A stretch of 64,000 nucleotides of DNA from Lachnospiraceae bacterium Marseille-Q4251 (GTDB lineage Bacteria; Bacillota; Clostridia; Lachnospirales; Lachnospiraceae): NCBI GenBank assembly GCA_018223435.1, contig JAGTTO010000001.1, forward strand, positions 3,596,001 to 3,660,000. Reading direction: 5' to 3'. Below are positions 48,236 to 56,511 of this stretch, in pieces. Position 1 is the first letter of the stretch. Every line of letters begins with the position of its first letter. The notes under the pieces were generated by a model that had not been told where the DNA came from, made no database searches, and worked only from the letters and a program-made list of their open reading frames with translations. The position numbers were made by a program, and so were the translations under genes.

Positions 48236-50353
48236 TTATACCTTGGCCTCCTCCGCGATCACCACCGGCAGCCTTGCCCCCAACCGACAGAGCAGTTCGT
48301 TGCTGATGCTGCCGGAGAGAGCGGCCACGTTGGGAGCGAGAAGATGGCTGTTTTCCGCGTTGTCGATGAGGATGGCGGTGTCGCCGACGGAAACGTCGTC
48401 TGCCCCGGTGAGGTCGATGGCGAGCTGATCCATACAGATGCGCCCGATGACGGGAAGAAGATGAGTGCTGATCCGCACCATGGCCTTCCCGGAGAGATTC
48501 CGCGGGAGGCCGTCTCCGTAGCCAATCGGCAGGATGGCGATGCGGCTGTTCCGCTCAGCCCGGAAGGTGCGGCCATAGCCCACAGTCTCACCTCGTGAAA
48601 TCTCACGGATCAGAACGACCTTCGCCTTCAGGGCAAGGACCGGGCGGAGCTTTGGCTGCAAGAGCGTCCGATCATCCGGAGAGCTGAAAACTCCATATAA
48701 AGAAATGCCCGCCCGCACATAATCGCAGGGAAGATCCGGGTAATTGAGAAGGCCATAGCTGCTTTGAAGATGGATTTTGGGAATAGGAAGCCCAGCTGTT
48801 TCCATCTGGCTGATGAGTCCGTAGAAGCTGCGGATCTGTTTCCGAGTAAAAGAGATATCCTCCGGTTTCCGGCTGTCAGCACAGCAAAGATGAGTGAAAA
48901 TCCCTTGTATATGCAGGTGTTTCATCTGAAAAAGTTTCTGCACGCTCTCCAGATCGTCAGTATCCAGGCCCAGCCGATGCATCCCGCTGTCGATGGCGAT
49001 ATGAACGGAAACCGGGATTTTCTGGCGGTTCAGTTTTTCCGCATAAGGAAAGTCGATGAGTGTCTGCGTGAGTCGATAGGTTTTCAACTCCTTTGCCCGG
49101 CGAACGTCGGTAAACCCGAGAATCAGGATCTCACCCCGGATTCCGTAGCGGCGAAGCGCAATGCCCTCATCAATGGTGGCGACGGCGAAGGCCTTTACCC
49201 CGGTTTTTTCCAGGTGAGTGGCAACGGCATAGGAACCGTGGCCGTAGGCCTCACGTTTGACAACGCCCATAAGCTCGGCATTCGCCGGCAGGGCAGCTTT
49301 CAGGACAGAGACATTGTGCGTGAGGTTTGCAAGATTGAGCTCGATGTAAGCCCGGTCTTTTTCCGGATTGTGTGGTTTCTTAAAACTGAACCGCAGCCAG
49401 AGCGCGGCCATCGCAAAGCTGAAAAGAAGCGAGAGCAGGCACACGAGACCAAAGTGAAACAGGCTGTTCTGAGAGGAAAAACGCCACACCGCCGCAATCA
49501 CCAGCGGATGAATGAGATAGACAACCAGCGAGGCAGGGCGGAGAAGCGGGATCCGTCTGCCTTTCCACAGCAGAACCAGGTGAAACAGAAAGTACATGGC
49601 GGGCAGCAGAAACACATACATGCTGTCGTGGCGCTGAAAACCATGTCTGTGCAAAATCAGGGCCTCGGCGAGGAGCAGTCCCAGACTGATGAGAAAGCCA
49701 ACTCCGGCCTCGACAGAAGAAAGCTTCCTCCTCTCATCGGCGATAAAGCCACCCAGTATCAGAAAGACCGGGGCGAAAAAGAGGCCGTTTCTGGTGTAGT
49801 CGAAGAGCTCAAAAAGCCGGTCATAAAAAGCTTTCAGAAGCGGTAGCTTTTCCACGACGACGTAATAGCTGTCCCCGAAAAGACCAACCAGATAGAGAAG
49901 AAGGGCCATGACCAGTCCTTTGGAAAAATCCAGCTTTTCAACAAGTTTCCAGGCAATCAGCATGCCCAGCATGGAGGCCGGAAGATACCAGAGATGGTAC
50001 ATGGTTCCATCGAAAATAAGATCCTTCAGAAGCTCCGGCAAAAGCTGAGACTGGGAAAAATAGCCATTGCGGAAGTTCAGCGGGAGATAGAGAAGGATCG
50101 AAGCCCCATAGATCCAGCCGGTCTTTTTCAGAAAATGACGGAGTTTCCGGTCGCTATCGTGATACCTGGATAAGAGAAAATATCCGCTCGTTATGAAGAA
50201 AAAAGGCACCGCAATCCGTGCCAGGACCCTTGTCAGGATAAAGTCCCCGGTCTCGCTGAAATCCGCCAGCGGTGAAGTGTGGATGGCGATGACGAGAATC
50301 GCGGCGGCAAGGCGCAGCCAGTCGATGCCGGTATCATAACGTTCTCTACTCAT
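48236..50353 (-). CDS. vanT: VanT-type membrane serine/alanine racemase
   Basis: A 705-residue fusion. Residues 5-330 are an acyltransferase-3-like membrane domain with about ten helices (IDWLRLAAAILVIAIHTSPL at the start), thought to handle L-serine uptake. Residues 345-705 are a fold III racemase with the PLP lysine Lys366 in GVVKREAYGHG and the catalytic Tyr593 in VGYGRTF. VanT supplies D-serine for peptidoglycan ending in D-Ala-D-Ser, giving low-level vancomycin resistance. It overlaps the ligase gene by eight bases. The residue following the lysine (Arg-Glu for Ala-Asp) is unusual. Confidence 0.9.
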   Translation of the reverse strand: MSRERYDTGIDWLRLAAAILVIAIHTSPLADFSETGDFILTRVLARIAVPFFFITSGYFLLSRYHDSDRKLRHFLKKTGWIYGASILLYLPLNFRNGYFSQSQLLPELLKDLIFDGTMYHLWYLPASMLGMLIAWKLVEKLDFSKGLVMALLLYLVGLFGDSYYVVVEKLPLLKAFYDRLFELFDYTRNGLFFAPVFLILGGFIADERRKLSSVEAGVGFLISLGLLLAEALILHRHGFQRHDSMYVFLLPAMYFLFHLVLLWKGRRIPLLRPASLVVYLIHPLVIAAVWRFSSQNSLFHFGLVCLLSLLFSFAMAALWLRFSFKKPHNPEKDRAYIELNLANLTHNVSVLKAALPANAELMGVVKREAYGHGSYAVATHLEKTGVKAFAVATIDEGIALRRYGIRGEILILGFTDVRRAKELKTYRLTQTLIDFPYAEKLNRQKIPVSVHIAIDSGMHRLGLDTDDLESVQKLFQMKHLHIQGIFTHLCCADSRKPEDISFTRKQIRSFYGLISQMETAGLPIPKIHLQSSYGLLNYPDLPCDYVRAGISLYGVFSSPDDRTLLQPKLRPVLALKAKVVLIREISRGETVGYGRTFRAERNSRIAILPIGYGDGLPRNLSGKAMVRISTHLLPVIGRICMDQLAIDLTGADDVSVGDTAILIDNAENSHLLAPNVAALSGSISNELLCRLGARLPVVIAEEAKV

Positions 50354-51407
50354 CGATTTTTTCCAGGGATAAATCCAGGAGTTTTGCCAGCATTTCCGAA
50401 AAAGAGAGGCCGATGCGCTTCATCATATTCGGATAGCGGCTGTGGGAGGTGAAGCCGGGGATCGTATTGACCTCGTTGAACACGATTTTCTGATCGGGAG
50501 TCAGGAAGAGATCCACCCGGGCGAAGCCGGAGCAGCCTAAAGCCCGATAAATCGTTTTTGCCACTTTCTGAATGCGCCGCTCGGTAATCTCGTCGATTCT
50601 GGCTGGTATGTGGATCTTCGAGGTTTTCAGGGTATATTTCTCGGTGTAGTCGAAGAAACCTTGGGAAAGCTCGATCTCATCCACACGGCCTACGGTGAGT
50701 TCATCATTGCCGAGGATGGCACAGCCCACCTCAAAGCCTTCAATGGCTTCCTCAGCGATGACCTCGGAATCATTCTGGAAAGCGAGGCGGATGGCTGCAT
50801 CCAGTTCCTCCGGGGAGATGACCTTTGTCACGCCAAAGGAAGAACCGGCGCGGACTGGCTTGACAAAGACCGGAAAGCTTAAGTTTTCTCTGATCTCCTG
50901 AGTGGCCGTTGGAAGATCTTTTTCTTTAAAAGTGAGAGCTTTTGGTACGGAGATTCCTGTCAGAGAAACGAGTTTGTGGGCCCGGTCTTTATCCATGCAG
51001 AGCGCCGAGGCAAGGGTGCCGCAGCCGACCAGAGGAATGCCGGCAACCTCCAGAAGCCCCTGGACTGTGCCGTCCTCCCCGTTTTTTCCATGGAGCACGG
51101 GAAAGGCGAGATCAATCTTCTGAAGAATGTATTTTCCATCCGTCAGTTCCAGAAAACCACCGACGGAGCGGCTCTGGGAAAAGGCCACAGGATTTAAATG
51201 AGCGGCGTCCTCGCACCAGGTTCCCTCCGGGATGCGGGCCGGATCACCGGTGTAATGATACCAGTCGCCGGTCATCGTGATGCCGATTGGGAAAACGTCA
51301 AATCGGGTCCGGTCGATGTGCTCAAAAACGGAGGCCGCGGACTTGAGGGAAACCTCATATTCTGTGGAGTGGCCGCCGAAGAGGACGGCTATTTTTTTCT
51401 TATTCAT
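50346..51407 (-). CDS. vanG: D-alanine-D-serine ligase, VanG type
   Basis: A 353-residue ATP-grasp ligase. The N-terminal FGGHSTEYEVSLKSA and the later EVNTIPGFTSHSRYP are the family signatures. In the omega-loop region the sequence reads FDYTEKYTLKTSKIHIPARI, which resembles VanC/E/G-type D-Ser ligases more than housekeeping Ddl or D-Ala-D-Lac ligases. I start at ATG 51407 behind AAAGGATGAACATTG; a TTG just upstream is possible. The overlap with vanT means one translation unit. Specificity should be tested before calling resistance. Confidence 0.82.
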   Translation of the reverse strand: MNKKKIAVLFGGHSTEYEVSLKSAASVFEHIDRTRFDVFPIGITMTGDWYHYTGDPARIPEGTWCEDAAHLNPVAFSQSRSVGGFLELTDGKYILQKIDLAFPVLHGKNGEDGTVQGLLEVAGIPLVGCGTLASALCMDKDRAHKLVSLTGISVPKALTFKEKDLPTATQEIRENLSFPVFVKPVRAGSSFGVTKVISPEELDAAIRLAFQNDSEVIAEEAIEGFEVGCAILGNDELTVGRVDEIELSQGFFDYTEKYTLKTSKIHIPARIDEITERRIQKVAKTIYRALGCSGFARVDLFLTPDQKIVFNEVNTIPGFTSHSRYPNMMKRIGLSFSEMLAKLLDLSLEKIDE

Positions 51408-51427
51408 CAATGTTCATCCTTTCTGTG

Positions 51428-51476
51428 TAAAAAAAACTCCTGTTTTTCGTATGGCAATCATACCAAAAACAGGAGT
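51428..51476 (-). terminator. Terminator or attenuator between vanS and vanG
   Basis: On the minus strand ACTCCTGTTTTT pairs with AAAAACAGGAGT around an inner GTATG/CATAC stem, followed by eight T. It ends about 20 bases before the vanG start codon, so any transcript entering vanG from upstream must pass it. Confidence 0.85.
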
Positions 51477-51525
51477 CAGGATTCTTCCTTTGTCCCCACA
51501 GCTTTTCTTCTTTTCTCTGCGGAAA

Positions 51526-51542
51526 TTCTTAAGTTTTTCTTA
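51526..51542. promoter_or_regulatory. Predicted VanR box upstream of vanG
   Basis: Plus-strand TTCTTA-AGTTT-TTCTTA is a direct repeat of 11-base period, overlapping the vanS stop codon. It resembles the repeat in the vanR promoter region (53411-53427). No clear -35/-10 pair is seen after it. Confidence 0.4.
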
Positions 51543-52631
51543 TGAAAGGGGAAGGGTCACGGTAAAGATTATGCTGTCCTCCCCGTTGGCGGCGTCGATG
51601 GAGCCGCCGTGAAGCTTCACGATCTGTTTGGCGATAGCGAGACCCAGGCCTGCGCCGCCGCTGGAACTTCTCGCGGTGTCCAGTCGGTAGAACTGCTCAA
51701 AGATCCGGGCCAGTTTTTCCGGGGGAATTGCGTCGCCCTGATTCTGGAAGGTGACGATCACCTGCTCCTCCTGCACCCGGGCGGTGATGTCGATGTTGCT
51801 GTTCTTGTAACTGTAGAGAACGGCGTTTCGAAGGAGATTGTCGAAGACCCGCTGGATTTTGTCCGGATCGCAGTGAAGTGGCAGGCTTTCCGGGGTGTGA
51901 AGCGTGCAGGTCAGATTTTTTCCGCTCAGCATGGGTTTGAACTCAAAAACCAGCTGTTCGAGAAGCCGGATGAGATCGATTTTATGATACTCCAGCGAAA
52001 TTTCCGAGAGGTTGAAGCGGGTGATCTCAAAAAATTCGTTGATGAGATCCTCCAGGCGCTCCGCCTTGTCAAGGGCGATGGAGAGATATTTTTCCCGGAG
52101 CTCTGGCGAAATCTCGCCCTCGTCATGGAGAAGCGTCAGATATCCGATAACGGAGGAAAGGGGCGTTTTCAGGTCGTGGGCCAGATACATGATGAGGTCA
52201 TTTTTCCGCTGCTCTGCGTCTTTTCTCAGGCGGAGATTTTCCTGAGACTGGATTCGCGCCAGATTCAGCTCATTTTCCACGTCCGAGAGCTCTTCCGGGA
52301 GAGAAATGGCGGGGGCCTCCGGTTCCGACAGCGTTTTGGAGGCGTCGATGACGGTATCCAGGTATTCCAGCGGTTTTTCGATGGCTTTTCTCATAAAAGT
52401 AATGCTGCCGACGGCCATAACGACAAGGACGATGACGGGAGAGAGCATCTGCAGGGTCTTGAAGAGACTGTAAAAAGGCGAGTAGTCATACCAGATAAAC
52501 TGCTTGCAGATAAACCAGGCCAGAAAATAACCGCCCATCATGACGGCTAAAAGGATCAGCAGGGAGAGAAAAAAGCGGTTCAGGATTCGTTTGGACAGTT
52601 TGGAATACTGTCGTTTTTTATTCGATTTCAT
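51540..52631 (-). CDS. vanS: VanS-type sensor histidine kinase
   Basis: A 363-residue kinase with two membrane helices (about residues 22-45 and 68-85) separated by a short extracellular loop, as in VanS of the G/C type. A HAMP-like segment (about 85-140) precedes His152 in YLAHDLKTPLSSV. The ATPase boxes are FDNLLRNAVLYS, FQNQGDAIP and GAGLGLAIAK. The ATG at 52631 lies inside the last codons of vanR, so the two are coupled. It is probably activated by vancomycin or wall damage. Confidence 0.88.
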   Translation of the reverse strand: MKSNKKRQYSKLSKRILNRFFLSLLILLAVMMGGYFLAWFICKQFIWYDYSPFYSLFKTLQMLSPVIVLVVMAVGSITFMRKAIEKPLEYLDTVIDASKTLSEPEAPAISLPEELSDVENELNLARIQSQENLRLRKDAEQRKNDLIMYLAHDLKTPLSSVIGYLTLLHDEGEISPELREKYLSIALDKAERLEDLINEFFEITRFNLSEISLEYHKIDLIRLLEQLVFEFKPMLSGKNLTCTLHTPESLPLHCDPDKIQRVFDNLLRNAVLYSYKNSNIDITARVQEEQVIVTFQNQGDAIPPEKLARIFEQFYRLDTARSSSGGAGLGLAIAKQIVKLHGGSIDAANGEDSIIFTVTLPLS

Positions 52632-53313
52632 AGCCGACACCCCAGACAGTCTTGATAAATTTCGGATTTTTCGCGGGTTCCTTCATTTTTTCACGCAGGC
52701 GGCCGATGTGCGCCATGACCGTATTGTTGCTGTTCAGATATTTTTCCTTCCAGACCGCCTCGAAAAGCTCCTCGGAACTCACGACCCTGCCTTGATGCTC
52801 GCAGAGATACCAGAGCAGGGAAAATTCGATGGGAGTGAGAGAGAGCTCTTTTCCAAAAAGCGTGCAGCGATGGCTATCTTTGTTAATGATGAGGCCGCGG
52901 ATATCAAACTCGTTCTTTTCCTGCGGCTGCCCTATGGCAGGATTGTAGCGCTGGAAACGGCGAAGCTGGGTCTTGACCCGAGCCACGACCTCCAGCGGGT
53001 TGAAGGGCTTGGTGATATAGTCGTCCGCGCCGATGGTAAGGCCCATGATCTTGTCGGTGTCCGCGATCTTTGCCGTCAGCATAATGACGGGAAAATAATA
53101 GCTTTCCCGGATTTTCTGGCAGATATGGAAACCGTCGATATCGGGAAGCATGACGTCGAGAATCGCAAGATCCGGCAACGTTTTCTTAAGGCAGGCCAAG
53201 GCATCTGTCCCATTATAAAATTTGTAAACCGTGTAGCCGTCATTTTTCAGATAAACATCGAGAAGGTCGGCGATCTCTTTTTCGTCATCGACGACTAAAA
53301 TTTTTTCGTTCAT
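52618..53313 (-). CDS. vanR: VanR-type response regulator
   Basis: A 231-residue OmpR-family regulator. The receiver has the acidic pair DD (9-10), Asp53 in AILDVMLPD, a threonine in MLTAK and the lysine in ITKPF. The winged helix ends with NTVMAHIGRLREKM and TVWGVGYEIE. I start at ATG 53313 behind AAAAGGAAGAAAACAC; the in-frame upstream stretch covers the promoter and is rejected. It should activate itself and the vanG-vanT genes. Confidence 0.9.
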   Translation of the reverse strand: MNEKILVVDDEKEIADLLDVYLKNDGYTVYKFYNGTDALACLKKTLPDLAILDVMLPDIDGFHICQKIRESYYFPVIMLTAKIADTDKIMGLTIGADDYITKPFNPLEVVARVKTQLRRFQRYNPAIGQPQEKNEFDIRGLIINKDSHRCTLFGKELSLTPIEFSLLWYLCEHQGRVVSSEELFEAVWKEKYLNSNNTVMAHIGRLREKMKEPAKNPKFIKTVWGVGYEIE

Positions 53314-53350
53314 GTGTTTTCTTCCTTTTGTGTGGTAGTTGCTTTTCCTG

Positions 53351-53379
53351 ATTATAGGCGGTTGATTTTGGAAATGCAA
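53351..53379 (-). promoter_or_regulatory. Promoter of vanR-vanS
   Basis: On the minus strand TTGCAT (53374-53379) and TATAAT (53351-53356) are spaced 17 bases apart. Confidence 0.8.
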
Positions 53380-53410
53380 GGGAAAAAGAATCTTGAAATT
53401 CTCTTTTTTC

Positions 53411-53427
53411 TCTTAAAAAAATCTTAA
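53411..53427. promoter_or_regulatory. Predicted VanR box between divergent promoters
   Basis: TCTTAA-AAAAA-TCTTAA is a perfect six-base direct repeat at 11-base period. It lies about 32 bases upstream of the vanR -35 box and about 39 bases before the -35 box of the gene at 53550, so it could serve both. Confidence 0.45.
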
Positions 53428-53465
53428 AATATAGGGGATTTCCACAAAAGAATGGCTCTGGCTGG

Positions 53466-53494
53466 TTGAAAATATGTGCAAAAAATGGTATTTC
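53466..53494 (+). promoter_or_regulatory. Promoter of the secreted protein gene at 53550
   Basis: TTGAAA (53466-53471) and TATTTC (53489-53494) are spaced 17 bases apart. Confidence 0.55.
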
Positions 53495-53549
53495 TAAAAT
53501 GACCGGTTAAGCAGTGTGAATGCATTTACAAAAAAATGGAGGTGGAACT

Positions 53550-54302
53550 ATGAAGAGAAGAAGTGCTCAGAAGTTTATGGTTGGTTTCCTGACGATGCTG
53601 GCAGCGGGGACCCTGCCCGGAAGCGCGTACACAGTTTCGGCGGACAGCATGGACTTTGTGGAGTATGACATGACGACAGGAGCGGAGACCTATTTCACGG
53701 TAACGGTTCCGGGTGAAGATACGGGTGACCTTACGATGCAGGGTTTGGCGGGCGAGCCGGAAGATGCTGACGGCGATCTTACGATGCCTGGATACCAGGG
53801 CAGGCCTGATCCGGCACCTGCCACAGCAAAGAAAAAGAACTGCTGGATGAAAAAGGGCAGCTATTATTACTACTACAATTCCAGGGGAAAGCTTCTGCGA
53901 AACGGTACATATCAGATCAAGGGAAAAAATTACTGTTTTGATAAATATGGACGCCGCCGGACCGGCAAGATCCTCAATACGGACGGCAGCTACAGCACCT
54001 TTTCCAAGAAGACCGGCGAGGAAGTTTCGAGATATTTTCCGCTGAAGATCACTTCAATTTCAAAAAATACCTTAAAAGGGATCGCCTACAAAGCGGATAA
54101 AAATCACAAGCGAAATTACGAGATTTCTTTGAAACGGGTAAAACTTGTGGATGTGAAAAATCATGACATCACAACGGCAGAGCTGAAAAAAGGCAGCGTT
54201 GTTCGGCTGTTCGTAAAGAGCACCGGAACCGGCCAGAACCGGAAGGATAAGATCACAAAGATCCAGGCCGTAAGACAGCTGGTCTGGGAAGAAGCAAAAT
54301 AA
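53550..54302 (+). CDS. Secreted protein with wall-binding-like repeats
   Basis: A 250-residue protein. A signal peptide (about residues 1-32, ending near TVSA) is followed by an acidic region with two similar short pieces (TGDLTMQG and DGDLTMPG). A choline-binding-like stretch comes next (GSYYYYYNSRGKLLRNGTYQ, then KNYCFDKYGRRRTGK), aromatic and Gly-rich as in cell-wall-binding repeats. The last 85 residues are a basic beta-rich domain. The ATG follows AAATGGAGGTGGAACT. It is divergent from vanR and may share its operator, so it could be a wall protein induced with the van genes. Confidence 0.75.
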   Translation: MKRRSAQKFMVGFLTMLAAGTLPGSAYTVSADSMDFVEYDMTTGAETYFTVTVPGEDTGDLTMQGLAGEPEDADGDLTMPGYQGRPDPAPATAKKKNCWMKKGSYYYYYNSRGKLLRNGTYQIKGKNYCFDKYGRRRTGKILNTDGSYSTFSKKTGEEVSRYFPLKITSISKNTLKGIAYKADKNHKRNYEISLKRVKLVDVKNHDITTAELKKGSVVRLFVKSTGTGQNRKDKITKIQAVRQLVWEEAK

Positions 54303-54316
54303 GGAAATTTTGATGG

Positions 54317-54355
54317 GATCCCCCGTCTGCTGTGAAAAATGGCAGGTGGGGGATC
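54317..54355 (+). terminator. Hairpin after the secreted protein gene
   Basis: GATCCCCCGTCTGC pairs with GCAGGTGGGGGATC, with one mismatch, across an 11-base loop. No T-run follows, so termination may be weak. Confidence 0.55.
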
Positions 54356-54428
54356 TGGCGGTTTACAGGGGGATTTGATATATGTTAGTATAGAGACAGG
54401 CATATTTTATGGGAAAGAGGTGACCTGA

Positions 54429-54476
54429 ATGAATAAAAAATGGACGCTTCACGTTGAATGGAAGATTGAGTATTGA
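54429..54476 (+). pseudogene. Short ORF, possible truncated ATPase start or leader peptide
   Basis: ATG 54429 has a good ribosome binding site (AAAGAGGTGACCTGA) and encodes 15 residues, MNKKWTLHVEWKIEY. The first ten resemble the N-terminus of SMC-like AAA ATPases (KKWTLHVEN, then a lysine-Ile). The continuation is lost, so it may be all that is left of such a gene. Alternatively it is a leader peptide for the pseudouridine synthase gene 20 bases downstream. Confidence 0.35.
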
Positions 54477-54495
54477 CTGAAACAAATAATCATTT

Positions 54496-55383
54496 ATGAA
54501 ACGTATCCTTACTTATCAGATAGAAGAAAACACAACAATAGAAAAATTTTTAAAGGCAAAACTGGGATTTTCGAGGAAGCAGATCAGCGCATTGAAGTTC
54601 CGGGAGGATGGAATCCGGATGAATGGAAAACGGAGGAGAGTGACTGAGAGGCTTCTGCCGGGGGATCTTCTGGAGCTCAGTGTGGAAGAGGAAGGGAAAA
54701 GTTCCTCTCAGCTAATTCCTACAGAAGGGACAATCTCTGTTCTTTATGAGGATGAAGATCTCATTGTGGTGAACAAGCCGGAGGGGATTCTTGTGCATCC
54801 TTCCGGTGGGCATTATCAGGACACGCTGGCCAATTTGCTTATGGGATATTTTAAGAAAAAGGGAGAAGTGCCTGTTTTGCGTTCCATCGGGCGGCTGGAT
54901 AAGGACACCTCCGGGGCCGTGCTTTTTGCCAAGACGAAACTGGCGGCGGCCAGGCTTTCGGAGGAACGGGAGCGGGGGCGGTATGAGAAGGAATATCTGG
55001 CAGTGGCGGAAGGGTATTTTGCGGAAAAGACTGGGGAGATTCACCTTCCCATCAGCCAGGTGCCGGGGAGCAGTCCGATTCGGATGGAAGTGAATCCGAC
55101 AGATGGGAAGAAAGCTCATACTTACTGGAAAGTTGAAAGGCAGTTTCAGAATGCAGCTCTTCTCCGAGTTCACATCACTACCGGTCGGACACACCAGATC
55201 CGGGTGCATCTGGCGGGGATCGGGCATCCGCTGCTGGGTGATCCTTTGTATGGGAAAACGTGCGGGGGATTTTCGCGGGCGGCGCTGCATGCGTGGAAGT
55301 TGATATTGCATCATCCGGTTACGGGAGAAAAACTGGTGATTGAGGCAGCGGTGCCGGGGGACTTTAAGGAATATGAAAGGTGA
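54496..55383 (+). CDS. RluA-family pseudouridine synthase
   Basis: A 295-residue enzyme that isomerises uridines in rRNA. An S4 RNA-binding domain (about residues 12-70) precedes the catalytic domain. The catalytic aspartate is in IGRLDKDTSGAVLFAK (about residue 138); in most relatives the residue before RLD is His, here Gly. RTHQIRVHLAGIGHPLLGD and the LHAWKLILHHP segment are intact. No strong ribosome binding site precedes ATG 54496, so translation may depend on the short ORF upstream. The stop lies inside the start of the hsdM remnant. Confidence 0.88.
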   Translation: MKRILTYQIEENTTIEKFLKAKLGFSRKQISALKFREDGIRMNGKRRRVTERLLPGDLLELSVEEEGKSSSQLIPTEGTISVLYEDEDLIVVNKPEGILVHPSGGHYQDTLANLLMGYFKKKGEVPVLRSIGRLDKDTSGAVLFAKTKLAAARLSEERERGRYEKEYLAVAEGYFAEKTGEIHLPISQVPGSSPIRMEVNPTDGKKAHTYWKVERQFQNAALLRVHITTGRTHQIRVHLAGIGHPLLGDPLYGKTCGGFSRAALHAWKLILHHPVTGEKLVIEAAVPGDFKEYER

Positions 55384-55848
55384 TGTTGTTGATATCTTTA
55401 CAAATAATATTGATATGAGTGATACGGAAGCAAGCGAAGATCTTCTTGGTCGTACCTATGAATATTGTATAGCTCAGTTTGCTGAAAAAGAAGGTGTCGG
55501 CGGTGGAGAATTTTATACGCCGTCCAGCGTTGTAAAAACATTGGTTTCCATTCTTCGCCCCTTTGATAACTGCGGGTATATGATTGTTGTTGTGGTTCTG
55601 GCGGTATGTTTGTACAGAGTGAAAAATTTATTGAAGCACATAGCCATAAAAGAGGTGCAATTTCTGTTTATGGACAGGAAGCTAACCCGGATACTTGGAA
55701 AATGGCAAAAATGAATATGGCGATTCGCGGCATCGATGCAGATCTTGGACCGTACAATGCAGACACTTTTACGAGTGACTTACATCCGACCTTAAATGTG
55801 AATTGTGGACAGACAATCATGATATGGAATTATCGTCGAAATCTTTAA
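55373..55848 (+). pseudogene. hsdM: Type I restriction methylase (HsdM) fragment with frameshift
   Basis: Frame 1 from 55373 encodes an HsdM segment (DLLGRTYEYCIAQFAEKEGV, then GGGEFYTPSSVVKTLVSIL). It breaks near 55575, at the S-adenosylmethionine-binding motif. In the next frame the motif resumes as [20 protein letters not shown], then [20 protein letters not shown] and ADTF, and ends at 55848 before the catalytic NPPF motif. The N- and C-terminal thirds are absent. Its AT-rich codon use differs from the neighbouring GC-rich genes. Confidence 0.8.
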
Positions 55849-55984
55849 GCGTGTATACATATTCAATAAGACCAGAATTGAGTAAAGTGGCAGAAAAACC
55901 GGTGTTTTACGGTAAATAATGAAAGCAGCGTTTAGTATCAATCTTTATCAATATAATTTTCATAAGAGAAAGGACTTTTCAACC

Positions 55985-56473
55985 ATGCTCCTCACAACCC
56001 TCTGCTACATAGAAAACGCCGACAGCTATCTCATGCTTCACCGCATCAAGAAGAAAGCTGATGTCAACAAAGACAAATGGATTGGCATCGGTGGAAAATT
56101 TGAAAAAGGCGAAAGCCCCGAAGATTGCCTTTTAAGAGAAGCCCGGGAGGAGACCGGCCTGACGCTTACGGATTACCGTCTCCGGGGTGTGCTTACCTTC
56201 ATTTGCGATCCCTGGGAATCCGAGTGCATTTTTCTTTACACGGCCACAGGCTATGAAGGAAAGCTCACGGACTGCCCCGAGGGAACGCTCGAATGGGTCA
56301 GAAAGGACGAGATCCATAAGCTCAACCTCTGGGAAGGAGACAAGATCTTTTTCAAACTTCTGAATGAAAACTATCCGGTTTTCTCCTTAAAGCTGGTCTA
56401 CGAAAACGGTGACCAGCTGACGGAAGCAGTTCTGGACGGCAGAAAACTGAAGATCGCGGATTATACGAAATGA
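55985..56473 (+). CDS. Nudix hydrolase, MutT/8-oxo-dGTPase-like
   Basis: A 162-residue pyrophosphohydrolase. The Nudix box is complete: GGKFEKGESPEDCLLREARE, then ETGL (about residues 37-60), with the metal-binding RE-x2-EE glutamates. Relatives of this length clean the nucleotide pool of oxidised dGTP. The start is ATG 55985 (LLTTLCYIENAD) behind AGAAAGGACTTTTCAACC; an upstream in-frame extension overlaps spacer sequence and is rejected. It is convergent with the asparaginase gene, 38 bases apart. Confidence 0.88.
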   Translation: MLLTTLCYIENADSYLMLHRIKKKADVNKDKWIGIGGKFEKGESPEDCLLREAREETGLTLTDYRLRGVLTFICDPWESECIFLYTATGYEGKLTDCPEGTLEWVRKDEIHKLNLWEGDKIFFKLLNENYPVFSLKLVYENGDQLTEAVLDGRKLKIADYTK

Positions 56474-56511
56474 TCATACCTGTCTTTCAAAAAGAAGCTC
56501 TGAAACCCCGC

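Noticed and set aside
48764..49846. Open frame of 360 codons on the plus strand
   Set aside because: It is antisense to vanT and has no protein motif.
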